Origin: Chloroflexota bacterium
Lineage (GTDB): Bacteria > Chloroflexota > Dehalococcoidia > Lucifugimonadales > Lucifugimonadaceae
Assembly (NCBI GenBank): GCA_029262735.1
Contig: JAJCYY010000045.1
Location: 1-64,000 of the forward strand
Direction of reading: 5' to 3'
DNA length: 64,000 bases
This document shows positions 36,975-45,316 of the stretch, piece after piece. Within the stretch, counting starts at the first letter, position 1. Each line of letters opens with the position of its first letter. Below the pieces are notes generated by a model. The model saw nothing but the letters and a program-made list of their open reading frames with translations. It did not search any database and was not told the DNA's origin. The translations under genes and the position numbers were made by a program.

Positions 36975-38666
36975 ATGTACGAACTGGAAGTCCTGAACCC
37001 GGTTTCGCCACAACAGGGAGAGGTGAGCGCCTTCCCGTATGCCGCCCGGCCCTCGACTCTCGAAGGAAAAGTGATCGGGTTGATGTGGAACGGCAAGGCA
37101 CACGGTGATGACGCTCTCAAAAAGGCCGGCGAACTGATCAAAGAATCTGTGCCCAGCGCAGACGTTCGCTTCTATTCGGGCGCGCTGCCGTTTCCGAACC
37201 CCCTGCGCAACACGGCCATATCGGAAATAGACGTCGCCATCGGATGTACGGCTGATTGAGGGTCCTGCACGTCGTGGATTGTCTACGACATGGTTGAACT
37301 GGAGAAGGCCGGAGTCCCGACCGCGGTCATTCTCTCAGACGGTTTCCAGCATGACGCCGACGCCAGTGCACGCGCATTCGGAATGGGGCCAATCCCCAGG
37401 GTCGAAGTACCGCTGGTCTACAACAACATCACGACCGCTGAGGCGTACGAGCAGACGGAGCCTGTGGTCCCCGAACTGGTGAAACTCCTGACGACACAGG
37501 TGTCCGGCGAGGCCATCGAGGAACATGCTGTGCGAACGGCTCAGTCGAAAAAGGAGACGTTCACAGGTGAGGATCAGCTCGACGCGCTGGAGGTGTTCAA
37601 CGAGGCATTTATCGACCGCGATTGGGGCGACGGCTACCCGCTGATTCCACCCACCAGGGAACGCGTCGAGCACATGCTGACAGGCACCACGCTCGATGCC
37701 GACGATGTGGTGTGCACTCTTCCTCCGGGCAACGGTATCGTCACGGTCCAGAAAGTGGCGGTGAACTGCGTGATGGCCGGAGCGCGGCCTGATCATCTCC
37801 CCGTTGTGATCGCAGCTTGCAGAGCACTGGCGCAGATGGACCCGTTCGCGGCACGCGGACTGCTGATGTCGACAAGCGCCGGCGCGCCATTGCTGCTCGT
37901 AAACGGACCGATTCGCGAGGAGATCGGCCTCAACTCAAAACGAGCAGCACTCGGCCCCGGCAAGATCTCAAGGGTCAACGTTGTGATCGGCCGTGCCTTC
38001 ACGCTAACGCTGAAGAACGGCGGACACTGGTATCCCGGCGTACTCGACATGGACACCATCGGCACGCCTCGCAAGTTCAGCCTATGTGTCGGTGAGAACG
38101 AAGAGGACACGCCGTGGGAGCCGTGGCATGTTGAGCATGGCTACTCAGCCGAGCAGAACACGTTGACGATCTTCCCGACGGGCGGTGAGCACGATCACGG
38201 CAACCAGGGAGTCGACACGCCGGACGGCCTGTTGAAGTCAATCGCCAACTCCTGTAACTCTGGCGGTGGCTACATCGCCGATCTGCAGGGAGAAACCGAC
38301 AGGACAGCGGCGGGGCAAATACGTTCGGGCGGCGGCACGCTGATACTGATCGCGCCCGCGCACGCTCGTCCAATATCTGCAGGGGGTTTCAGCAAAGCTG
38401 CGGCCAAGGAGTTTCTGCACCACCATGTCAGGGTGCCGGCCAGCAAGCCGATGAGCCATTTCAACGTGCCGGACAAGGTGCGCTTCCAGTACCGATGGCT
38501 CTACGATCTGTCTGAGGCAGAACGCGAAGAGGTGATGCTGCCAGGCCACCTGCATGCGGGCGCGTACCACCTTGTGTGCGTCGGCGCTGCGGACAGGGCA
38601 AAGAACCTGATCATCGGCAGCGGCGACCCATCAATCGTGGAGATCACCGACAGAGTGGCCAGGTAG
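36975..38666 (+). CDS. UGSC family selenoprotein, TGA at 37257-37259 read as selenocysteine
   Basis: The frame is open from ATG 36975 (AAGGA 9 bases upstream) to 38666 apart from one TGA. Around it the protein reads VAIGCTAD-U-GSCTSWIVYD: exactly the UGSC motif that names this family, first noticed in marine metagenome selenoproteomes. Sec95 and Cys98 would form a redox pair. A hairpin at 37271-37289, 11 bases after the TGA, fits a bacterial SECIS. Downstream, residues about 190-563 form a large second domain (DWGDGYPLIPPT, SAGAPLLLVNGP, CVGENEEDTPWEP) found fused or adjacent in the family. No signal peptide, so probably cytoplasmic. Function unknown; a thiol-redox role is inferred. Without Sec decoding this would be two broken genes. 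Confidence 0.88.
37271..37289 (+). promoter_or_regulatory. Putative bacterial SECIS element of the UGSC gene
   Basis: GTCGTGGATTGTCTACGAC folds with 5 perfect outer pairs (GTCGT/ACGAC) and up to three more inner pairs including one G-U. Taking the 9-base loop, it starts with GG and lies 16 bases after the TGA, within the spacing and loop rule known for bacterial SECIS elements. Confidence 0.72.
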
Positions 38667-38699
38667 GCGAATCTGGGTATCGTTTCAGACGCGAGGTGA

Positions 38700-38951
38700 T
38701 TGAGTCGATCGTCTACCGCTGGCAAGGGTGTCGGGGCGATGTTTCGAGCTGCGATTCGGCAAACGTTCCGTTGGGGCTTCGTGAAGAGAGTGGCTATTGA
38801 TGGGGACAATGCGACCATCGAGTACTCGATTCCGCTCCCGCACGACCAGACAGACCTTGCTGCCCGAGAAGTTATGCCTTCCGTTGCAATTGGCGGAGCT
38901 GGGGGACAGTATCAAGAATTTTCGATTTGGTCGTTGAACTTAGTTGATTAG
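38700..38951 (+). pseudogene. C-terminal remnant of a serine recombinase
   Basis: An 83-codon frame from TTG 38700. The stretch FVKRVAIDGDNATIEYSIPL resembles the beta-strand pair near the C-terminus of large serine recombinases. No catalytic domain is present upstream, where the UGSC gene ends. The remainder is not recognisable. Could instead be a small unrelated gene; no Shine-Dalgarno site is seen. It overlaps the end of the convergent TPR gene by 12 bases. Confidence 0.4.
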
Positions 38952-40295
38952 CTGTTTCAGTAACAACCTCGCTCTCTCGGCTTCGCTGATCGAGAAGTTG
39001 GAATTGATCTCCTGCACCTTCTCCAGTGCACTGATGGCCGCATAAGTCTCACTCAGGGCGGAATAGATCAGTCCGGCGTGGTGGTAGATTGCAGCGTCAC
39101 GAGTCTTTAGCGACATAGCCATCTCAGCTGCATCGCGAGCATTCTCGTATTCGCCCGAGCGGTATGAAACCCACGCCAACGTGTCGTACGCGTACACGTC
39201 TTTGCGCTCCGCCACCTCTTCTCTGGCAAGTCTCACCGCGAGCTCAAGCTCGATGTCATTGTCTGCTAGCAACTGTGCCAGTTCTCGACGCACCAGCTGT
39301 GGCTCAAACAGTGATTCACTCAACTCGTCGATTGCCAATGCAACCAACTCATCAGCTTCATCAGCCCTCCCCAAAGCCCGGTATACATCGGCAAGCTCGA
39401 CCATGATTCCGGTATCGCTCGGCACTTGGTCGAGGGCCCGCTCATAGGTTTCAACCGAACTTGAGAGGTCACCGGACATCCACTGAGAATGCGCTGTTCC
39501 TGCCAGCGCAAAGATATGGTCTGGCGCAAGCTCGAGCGCCTTCTCGAAGTGATCGAGAGCAGTCATAGCCTCACCTTCAGCCAGATAGAACTCACCGATC
39601 GCAGCGAGGTGCCACGCCATCTGATGCGGGGTCACGCCTGACGCGAGCGCGTCTTCGGCCGCCAGCTTCGCAAAGTTCAGGGCGCGTTGAGAGTGTCCAT
39701 TGAGAAACTCCAGGTGCGCCTGCCGGGAGAGTGATGCGCGGCCGGGACTTACCGAAGCCAGCTCCCGATAGAAATTCTCGGCCTTTTCATAGTCTCCAAG
39801 TGCCAGATGAGAATCACCGATAACTGCCACCGCGTTCGCCCACGACTTAGAGGATTGTGGAACATTTGCAACCGCTGCCACCGCTTCGCTAAATCTGTGG
39901 GTAGTGGCAAGGGCGTTTGCATAAGCCACGGCCGCAACCGGGTAGTCCGGATTGACCTCCAGCGCTCGCCGGGCAACGTCTATCGCCAGGTCGATGCTGT
40001 CTGAATAACCAAGGTCCTTCGCGGCACGCAGGTGCTGAGTAGCAAGGTGAGTCAGGTCGATGTAAGAATCCGGGTTCGCTTCGACCCGGCTCTCGAAAAA
40101 CCTGATTGCCCTATCGACTGGTGCAACGCTGACAAGGCTGCTTAGCTCGATGTCGTCTGGAGTGAACTGCGAGGTCGCAACGCTTACAGCCGGTGTCGAG
40201 TCTACGGCGCTGGCTGAAAAATCGATTCTTGCCAGAATGAGCGCCAACCCCATAGCTATTGCACCGACGATCACCAGTCTTGTAACTCTGTTCAC
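38940..40295 (-). CDS. TPR-repeat protein, membrane-anchored or exported
   Basis: 451 residues from a GTG with AGGAG 9 bases upstream. A single N-terminal hydrophobic segment (LVIVGAIAMGLALILA) without lipobox Cys indicates a signal peptide or anchor. About eight TPR-like repeats follow, for example GDYEKAENFYRELASVSPG and TALDHFEKALELAPDH. It lies 168 bases downstream of a DUF4331 gene on the same strand; TPR and DUF4331 genes are often neighbours, which suggests joint function. Confidence 0.85.
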   Translation of the reverse strand: MNRVTRLVIVGAIAMGLALILARIDFSASAVDSTPAVSVATSQFTPDDIELSSLVSVAPVDRAIRFFESRVEANPDSYIDLTHLATQHLRAAKDLGYSDSIDLAIDVARRALEVNPDYPVAAVAYANALATTHRFSEAVAAVANVPQSSKSWANAVAVIGDSHLALGDYEKAENFYRELASVSPGRASLSRQAHLEFLNGHSQRALNFAKLAAEDALASGVTPHQMAWHLAAIGEFYLAEGEAMTALDHFEKALELAPDHIFALAGTAHSQWMSGDLSSSVETYERALDQVPSDTGIMVELADVYRALGRADEADELVALAIDELSESLFEPQLVRRELAQLLADNDIELELAVRLAREEVAERKDVYAYDTLAWVSYRSGEYENARDAAEMAMSLKTRDAAIYHHAGLIYSALSETYAAISALEKVQEINSNFSISEAERARLLLKQLIN

Positions 40296-40463
40296 CGCGT
40301 CTGCTCCTGGGTCTCATCTACTCGGTCGTCTCGAACGTACGCCGATGCGCACACTCGTTTCACCTTCTTGCCTCCGGGGCGCAGTCCTTGGCCTGGCTAG
40401 TGCCTGACCTGATCTGCTACGTCTTTGGGAGGAACCGGACCGCGCCCCGAAGATCTGGAGGGA

Positions 40464-41642
40464 TTAGTCGTCATCCTCGTTTTCGTCTTCATCTTCGTCA
40501 TCGTCGTCTTGCTCGTTGTCATCGTTACCTGTGCCGTTAGGCTCAGCGAGGTACGGGAACCTATTCGAGAACTGCGAGTCGTTGTCTACGCAGTCGGTCG
40601 TGACAGCGCCTTCTGTGATCAGGCCGAGCTCGGCGTCGATCACGTCGTCAGCGAGCCCTCGACCGTTCAAGAATCCCGTGTCCTGTGAGAGGTCAACGGT
40701 CAGGATGTCCGGTAGAAGGATGTCGGCAAGACCGCTCACCTTCGCGGCATCGTCAGACGGGTCATCACCAGCGGCATCGTTCAGTGAGTGAAGCAGAGCC
40801 AGCGAGTCGACGATCTCTGCCCTGAAGTTCGCTACGTCGTCAACGGGGTTTGCGCTGTTGTAGGCGTCCTTCTGACTGGCCTCGTCTGTCTCGAATGGGT
40901 TGTTGGGGATGAACACCGTGCTAATAGCAGGACGTCCCACGCGGTCAACCTGTACCCATTCACCGTTCTCCCTCACCATCGTGCGAGCCCAAACGCCAAC
41001 GTTGTCAGCGCCAAGCCTCTCGGTCGGGAGGGTCAGCACAAACGCCGTCACGTCCAGGCCGTTGAAGAAGTTTGAGCCTGTGCCGTTCGGACCTGTGCAG
41101 AACGCAGCACCCGCGTTGAACGCGTTCAGATCGAGGAAGAACGGGTCATCTCGGAGCCCCACGAAGCTCTTCACAAGTCGATCTCGCCCCGGAAGGTTTC
41201 GGTCAACCCGTCCGGTCCTGCCAAGTCCAAGCAACCGTGATTTTCTGCCCTTCACCTCTGTCAAAATCGTCCACTTACCGATAACTCGGTACCTGTAGAT
41301 GATGTCCTCAACAGCATCCCCGTCATTGTCGATCGCGAACTCGTATCGAGCACGCGGGTTGAGCGATGTTCCGCTGATCAGGCCAGCGGCAGGATTAACG
41401 GTCATCGCCAGCACGGTCATCCCGCGGTTCTGGCTGCCCGAGTTGCCCACTGGTGGGTGAAACACGAACAGATCGGACAGGTCCGTCCGTCCGTCAGTAC
41501 CCACTCCTGGGCCATCCAGGTGATCCGCTGCCTGCGTGCCACTTGACGGCCACGCCATGAACATCGCCACCGCGAGGGCGGCGAGAGCAATGACAGCCAG
41601 GCCTCCCTGCAGACGTTTTTTCTGTAATCCGGCTTCCAGCAT
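40464..41642 (-). CDS. DUF4331 domain protein, exported, with acidic tail
   Basis: 392 residues; AGGA 9 bases before ATG 41642. Signal peptide with core LAVIALAALAVAMFMAW and cleavage near TQAADH. The mature start ADHLDGPGV and TDLSDLFVFHP are the DUF4331 hallmark, followed by AVNPAAG-like and NRFPYLAEP blocks. The last 20 residues are almost all Asp and Glu, likely binding calcium or keeping the chain soluble. Function unknown for the family. It is divergent from an ECF sigma/anti-sigma pair, which could control it. Confidence 0.9.
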   Translation of the reverse strand: MLEAGLQKKRLQGGLAVIALAALAVAMFMAWPSSGTQAADHLDGPGVGTDGRTDLSDLFVFHPPVGNSGSQNRGMTVLAMTVNPAAGLISGTSLNPRARYEFAIDNDGDAVEDIIYRYRVIGKWTILTEVKGRKSRLLGLGRTGRVDRNLPGRDRLVKSFVGLRDDPFFLDLNAFNAGAAFCTGPNGTGSNFFNGLDVTAFVLTLPTERLGADNVGVWARTMVRENGEWVQVDRVGRPAISTVFIPNNPFETDEASQKDAYNSANPVDDVANFRAEIVDSLALLHSLNDAAGDDPSDDAAKVSGLADILLPDILTVDLSQDTGFLNGRGLADDVIDAELGLITEGAVTTDCVDNDSQFSNRFPYLAEPNGTGNDDNEQDDDDEDEDENEDDD

Positions 41643-41952
41643 CTCTGATTCCTTTCTTTGAGCATCTCCGACATACTTGAGGCCCTTGCAGCCGTGGCGT
41701 TGCCGCCGCTCTGTGCACTGGTGAAATAAGTGCCTGACTGCCCCTCAGACACCTATGCGGAACCGGACAAGAAACGGATCATTCGCTGAAGAAAATGAGT
41801 TTGAAATCGGCTGATTCCGGACTGCCGACAGTCGCCGGTTCGGATTTAAATTGAGACCGAATGGCGATCGACTCTCAGGACAGGCAACCAATCGAATGAG
41901 CCGTTGGCTAAGAAATTCCGTACCGTTGTTAAGGCAGACATAGAAGTTCGCA
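41643..41952. other. Intergenic region between divergent DUF4331 and ECF sigma genes
   Basis: A 310-base divergent spacer that should carry promoters in both directions. GGAACCGGAC occurs at about 41760 and again at about 40433 before the TPR gene; GGAAC is a common core of ECF -35 elements, but no matching -10 is clear, so this is only a hint. Confidence 0.35.
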
Positions 41953-42555
41953 ATGACCTTTGAGTCCGCAACAGACGAAGAGTTGCTTCATGCGATGGGC
42001 ACGCAAGACGTGGCCGCGCTCGAAACACTGTTCGACAGGTACCACCGACTGGCACTTGCTGTTGCGAACCGGGTTCTGCGAGACCCCGGCAGGTCGGAAG
42101 ATGTAGTACAGGAAGCTTTCCTGGCGGTCTGGAAAGACGCAGCCTCGTTCGATGGAAAGCGTGGAAGAGCAAGATCCTGGCTGATGACGGTCGTCAGGCA
42201 TCGAGCGATCGACATAACCCGAGGTAAAGGCTATTCGACAGTTGTGACCTCTCTGGAACAGCTGACCGTGCATCCATCTTCAGACGACGCGTGGCCGGAG
42301 GTGAGTAAAAATATCGACGCACAGGAGTTGCGTGATGCGCTGGCAACCTTGCCTGAAGAGCAGAGGAGCGCGATCGAGAAGGCCTATTTCGAAGGCTACA
42401 CGAATCGTGAAATTGCAGAAAAAGAGAACGTTGCGCTTGGCACGATCAAAGGCCGGATTCGCCTTGGAATGAACAAGCTCAGACAGATAGTTGTCCCTCA
42501 TTCGCACCAGTTGGCGGACGATAACGAGAATCAGTCTACGGAGGGTTCCGATTAG
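41953..42555 (+). CDS. ECF-type RNA polymerase sigma factor
   Basis: 200 residues. Region 2 spans about 20-90 (LFDRYHRLALAVANRVL, SEDVVQEAFLAVW, ARSWLMTVVRHRAIDI) and region 4 about 128-185 (ALATLPEEQRSAIEKAYFEG, TNREIAEKENVALGTIKGRI), the SigK/RpoE-like layout. It redirects RNA polymerase to a small regulon. The next gene encodes its likely anti-sigma factor and starts inside its stop region, so the two are translationally coupled. Autoregulation is usual but no promoter motif is certain here. Confidence 0.95.
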   Translation: MTFESATDEELLHAMGTQDVAALETLFDRYHRLALAVANRVLRDPGRSEDVVQEAFLAVWKDAASFDGKRGRARSWLMTVVRHRAIDITRGKGYSTVVTSLEQLTVHPSSDDAWPEVSKNIDAQELRDALATLPEEQRSAIEKAYFEGYTNREIAEKENVALGTIKGRIRLGMNKLRQIVVPHSHQLADDNENQSTEGSD

Positions 42556-43315
42556 CGCCCTGCCGTTTAACCCGCAGACCCCGCATATTTCTAACTCGGA
42601 AGAGCTGGAAGAGTACGCTGCGTCCTACGCGCTTGAGGCACTTGATGCGGACGAGCGAGCGGAGTTCCGGGAACACATCTCTCTCTGTGGAGTGTGCGAG
42701 ACGCTTGTGGCGGAGTTCGCAGATACGGCGGACGCGATCAGCGAGTCGCTTGAGCCTGTAGACGCGACGAGCGGACTGAAGCAGCGCGTTATAAGTGCGG
42801 CTGTATCCAACCCGCCAGGAACGGCGGCTCAACCTGCCGACAGGACACCGGACCAGGGCAAAGCCTGGCTCTCTTCTTTATTCACAAAACCTCACTACCA
42901 GGCCATAGCGGCAGCTGTTGCAGTAATTGTTATCGGCGGACTTGTAGCATGGAATCTTGCTCTCCAGACCGACAACTCACAACCAACATTCGCGTCAGCC
43001 GAGTTCCTCTATGACCTTGAAGGCACGGATGCCGCACCCGGAGCATCCGGAGCTGTCTACAGGGCCGGTGAAAATGTCGGGTTCTTGCTATTACAGGATC
43101 TGCCACCTGCCGGGCCAGGAAATGTCTACCAAGCGTGGCGGATAATCGGTTCCGATGCCTTTCCAGAAGACACTTTCACCGTCAGCAATAGGGGCTCTGC
43201 ATTAGTCTCGCTGAAATTGGACGTGTTGGACGCAGACACCATCGCCATCAACATCGAACCAGAAGGCGGGAGCACGGCTCCAACCAGTGCTGTCCTTCTC
43301 GTGAAGGCCAGCTAG
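42551..43315 (+). CDS. Zinc-type anti-sigma factor (RskA-like)
   Basis: Residues early in the protein carry the anti-sigma zinc motif H-x3-C-x2-C (HISLCGVC); a single transmembrane helix (AIAAAVAVIVIGGLVAWNLAL) follows at about 120, then an extracytoplasmic RskA domain (NVYQAWRIIGSDAFPEDTFTV). It should hold the sigma factor at the membrane until a signal triggers proteolysis. Start: there is no ATG or GTG nearby. An ATT at 42551 overlaps the sigma stop and lies 5 bases after GGAGGG; the alternative TTG at 42491 is deep in the sigma gene. I prefer the ATT. Confidence 0.85.
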   Translation: MSALPFNPQTPHISNSEELEEYAASYALEALDADERAEFREHISLCGVCETLVAEFADTADAISESLEPVDATSGLKQRVISAAVSNPPGTAAQPADRTPDQGKAWLSSLFTKPHYQAIAAAVAVIVIGGLVAWNLALQTDNSQPTFASAEFLYDLEGTDAAPGASGAVYRAGENVGFLLLQDLPPAGPGNVYQAWRIIGSDAFPEDTFTVSNRGSALVSLKLDVLDADTIAINIEPEGGSTAPTSAVLLVKAS

Positions 43316-43543
43316 GGCGATCCACTGGCTGGCTATCGGTGACTGGCTACTTGAGGGCCGTAGATTGGATACTTGCTACGTCCACCTCAGCATTTGTTTC
43401 GGACGCAGGCGAATCGATCGCAGTCAACAGCGGAGGGTATCGACGCAATCCGGGGTGACAATAGTCTTCAGCACCAAAGTTATCGAAAAGAGTCAATCAC
43501 CCGGTTCTTGATACTGCCCCGTTAGCCGAAATCCAACTGAAGG
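43316..43543. other. Gene-free spacer
   Basis: About 230 bases after the anti-sigma gene without any recognisable gene or repeat, ending at the tmRNA-like fragment. Confidence 0.4.
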
Positions 43544-43575
43544 TGGTGGAGCTGGAGGGATTCGAACCCGCTACC
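43544..43575 (-). other. tmRNA (ssrA) 3'-end remnant, probable integration scar
   Basis: On the minus strand the sequence ends CCAGCTCCACCA after a T-arm GGGTTCGAATCCC, the signature 3' end of tmRNA. The matching 5' acceptor (GGAGCTG) and the rest of tmRNA are absent: the bases where they would lie encode an epimerase. Integrating elements often target this end and leave such copies. Confidence 0.5.
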
Positions 43576-43640
43576 TCCTGATTGTCCCCCACCTCGACAG
43601 ACGAATCCTATCTTCGTGCGGTATTGACTAGTTCGGCCTA

Positions 43641-43656
43641 CCTGTCAGGGAGGGAG
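43641..43656. repeat. Right half of the CTCCCTCCCTG palindromic repeat
   Basis: CCTGTCAGGGAGGGAG equals the right half of the repeat at 2505-2534. It starts abruptly next to the tmRNA-like region. Together with the left half at 15973-15988 it would rebuild one complete copy, missing a single C. Confidence 0.6.
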
Positions 43657-43679
43657 AAAAAAGCCGCCCCTCCCCCTGC

Positions 43680-44465
43680 CTAAAACGCGCCGTGCCGACC
43701 TGATGGCGGCGTTCGCATTGCCTTGTTCCAGAGCGCCTCGACGTGATAGCGAGGCCGCCAGCCCAGGATTTGCATGATCTTGTCGTTGTTGAACTTGCGG
43801 TGCGGGATGTCTGGGAACACGAAAAACGTCTCGCAGTTCGATGGCAGCCGTTCTTCCGGCACCTCGACTGCGCACTGAATCGCTGTGCCGCAGTCCGGCC
43901 ATGCCGTCGAGTACGGCGTCATGTCGTCGTGGTAGTCCGGCATCCGTTCCGGTCCGCCGAGGTTCCACGTGTGCTTCATGTTGTAGTACAGCAGCGTCAG
44001 CGCCGTGATGCCGTGACGCTCTGCGTACACTCGCACAATCTCCTGTCCAAGCGCCTTCGTGTGCGCGTAAAGCCGTGTGCCCGGCGCGGGCGGCATATCG
44101 GGGTTCAGGTCGTGGTCCCACTCCTCGTACTGCGGACCGGCGAGCTGGTAGTGAGGCCCGGTGTTGATGACCCTGCGAACGCCGTGTGTCTTCGCAGCGA
44201 CCATCATGTTGTAGTTGCCGCGTGTGTTGACATCGAAGGCGATCTGGCGGTGCGGCCGCAGCACAGAGAGGTTCACGATGCAGTCGACTCCCTCAGCCGC
44301 CCGCACGACGCCGTCGAGGTCATCCACGGAGAGCTGCAGGTAGTCGTGCTTCAAGCCATCCGGCTTCTCGGTGATGTCGGTGACCAGCATCTCGTGACGC
44401 TCGTCCAGGGCCTTGATCACCCACGGCCCAAGCATCCCGTTCCCGCCAAGTATTAGAATTTTCAT
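43680..44465 (-). CDS. NAD-dependent epimerase/dehydratase family protein
   Basis: 261 residues. The N-terminal MKILILGGNGMLGPWVI is the extended-SDR cofactor motif GxxGxxG. The usual catalytic YxxxK is replaced by YAHTKALGQ (Tyr-x-x-x-Lys: Y-A-H-T-K), which fits. NTRGNYNMMVAA and RRVINTGPHYQL match the family. Acts on a nucleotide-sugar or similar compound in the cytoplasm. GGAAA lies before the ATG. A second, shorter epimerase-like gene lies just upstream on the same strand, separated by a dispersed repeat. Confidence 0.85.
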   Translation of the reverse strand: MKILILGGNGMLGPWVIKALDERHEMLVTDITEKPDGLKHDYLQLSVDDLDGVVRAAEGVDCIVNLSVLRPHRQIAFDVNTRGNYNMMVAAKTHGVRRVINTGPHYQLAGPQYEEWDHDLNPDMPPAPGTRLYAHTKALGQEIVRVYAERHGITALTLLYYNMKHTWNLGGPERMPDYHDDMTPYSTAWPDCGTAIQCAVEVPEERLPSNCETFFVFPDIPHRKFNNDKIMQILGWRPRYHVEALWNKAMRTPPSGRHGAF

Positions 44466-44496
44466 TGGTTATTTCCGTTTGGCTGTGTGCAAACTG

Positions 44497-44577
44497 GTCA
44501 TTCTGAACTTGATTCAGAATCTCTCTGGTCTTCCGAGGTTGTCCAGTAAGATCTCTCCGCTTCGGTCGAGATGACAA
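44497..44577. repeat. Dispersed intergenic repeat, type A, copy 2 (inverted)
   Basis: The reverse complement matches the element at 1151-1230: TCATCTCGACCG ... GCGGAGAGATCTTACT at one end and GAGATTCTGAATCAAGTTC near the other, with an unrelated centre. It fills the entire gap between the two epimerase-like genes. Confidence 0.8.
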
Positions 44578-44578
44578 T

Positions 44579-45232
44579 TTACGGCCATGCCAGCAGCTCC
44601 TTTGCCGCGTGCATCAGGTAGCGCTGGTTTTCTACCGGCGACTGCACATGGATGTCCTGCCATTGCGCCAGCGACTCAGCCGTCAGCGCCCGCTTGATCG
44701 CTTCGATTGCATCGCCACTTGAAACCGCAGCCGTCTGGCCGCTCGACTGCGCCGCAGCGCGGTCTCCCTGCTCAACCGGGAAGCCCAGGCGCACCGTCGC
44801 AACCTGGATCCTGCGGTCCCTGGCGAACTCCTTGCAAACAACCTCGCCAAGGTGGCACGCCAGCAGCGGCACATCGTCCGTCGGCGGCAGGCTGCGCCAC
44901 TTCTCCGTGACCGTCAGGTTCTCCTCGTAGTCGGCAAACAGCTTCAAGCTGCTCACATACACGCAACGCTTCGCGCCCGCGTCAGAGGCCGCGTTCAGCA
45001 GGTTGTAGAGCTGGCGGGTCGAATGGTCGACAATCGCGCTCGGATCGGTCGGCTGCTGGTTGTAGCCGAACACGACCAGCGCGTCGTGCCCGCCGACCAG
45101 CGTATCTGTCGAATCGTCGTGGCCAATCACCGTGTCGTACGGCACAGGCGTTTGCAGGTGCCCATCGTCGCCAAGCGCCGAGGCCAGCTGTTCGCCAAGC
45201 CACCAGTCGCCGTCCCTGATAAGGATCTTCAC
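44579..45232 (-). CDS. Short NAD(P)-binding epimerase-like protein, degenerate
   Basis: 217 residues from a GTG with GGAA upstream. N-terminal MKILIRDGDWWLGEQLA aligns with the extended-SDR cofactor loop but the Gly residues are mostly replaced (DGDWWLG), and the catalytic YxxxK is missing: the strand after CVYVSSLKLF holds ADYEEN. Later HLGEVVCKEFARDR matches the helix that normally carries Tyr/Lys. So it is probably not a classical dehydrogenase; it may bind a nucleotide or be a partner of the neighbouring epimerase. Not a frameshift case: the frame is intact. Confidence 0.6.
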   Translation of the reverse strand: MKILIRDGDWWLGEQLASALGDDGHLQTPVPYDTVIGHDDSTDTLVGGHDALVVFGYNQQPTDPSAIVDHSTRQLYNLLNAASDAGAKRCVYVSSLKLFADYEENLTVTEKWRSLPPTDDVPLLACHLGEVVCKEFARDRRIQVATVRLGFPVEQGDRAAAQSSGQTAAVSSGDAIEAIKRALTAESLAQWQDIHVQSPVENQRYLMHAAKELLAWP

Positions 45233-45316
45233 TTTACCGTTCCGTTGCTCACAGGTTTTCCGTGCCAGTGTTTTTACGATCTTAGCGCGTCGGAACCGAC
45301 CCCGACCGCCTCGCCT

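Noticed and set aside
36744-37103. Minus-strand frame over the start of the UGSC gene
   Set aside because: Shadow frame; the plus strand has a ribosome-binding site and family sequence.
43571-43640. Complete tRNA or selC gene upstream of the T-arm-like end
   Set aside because: No 5' acceptor strand pairs with CAGCTCC, and no D-arm/anticodon arrangement fits; only a 3' fragment is supported.
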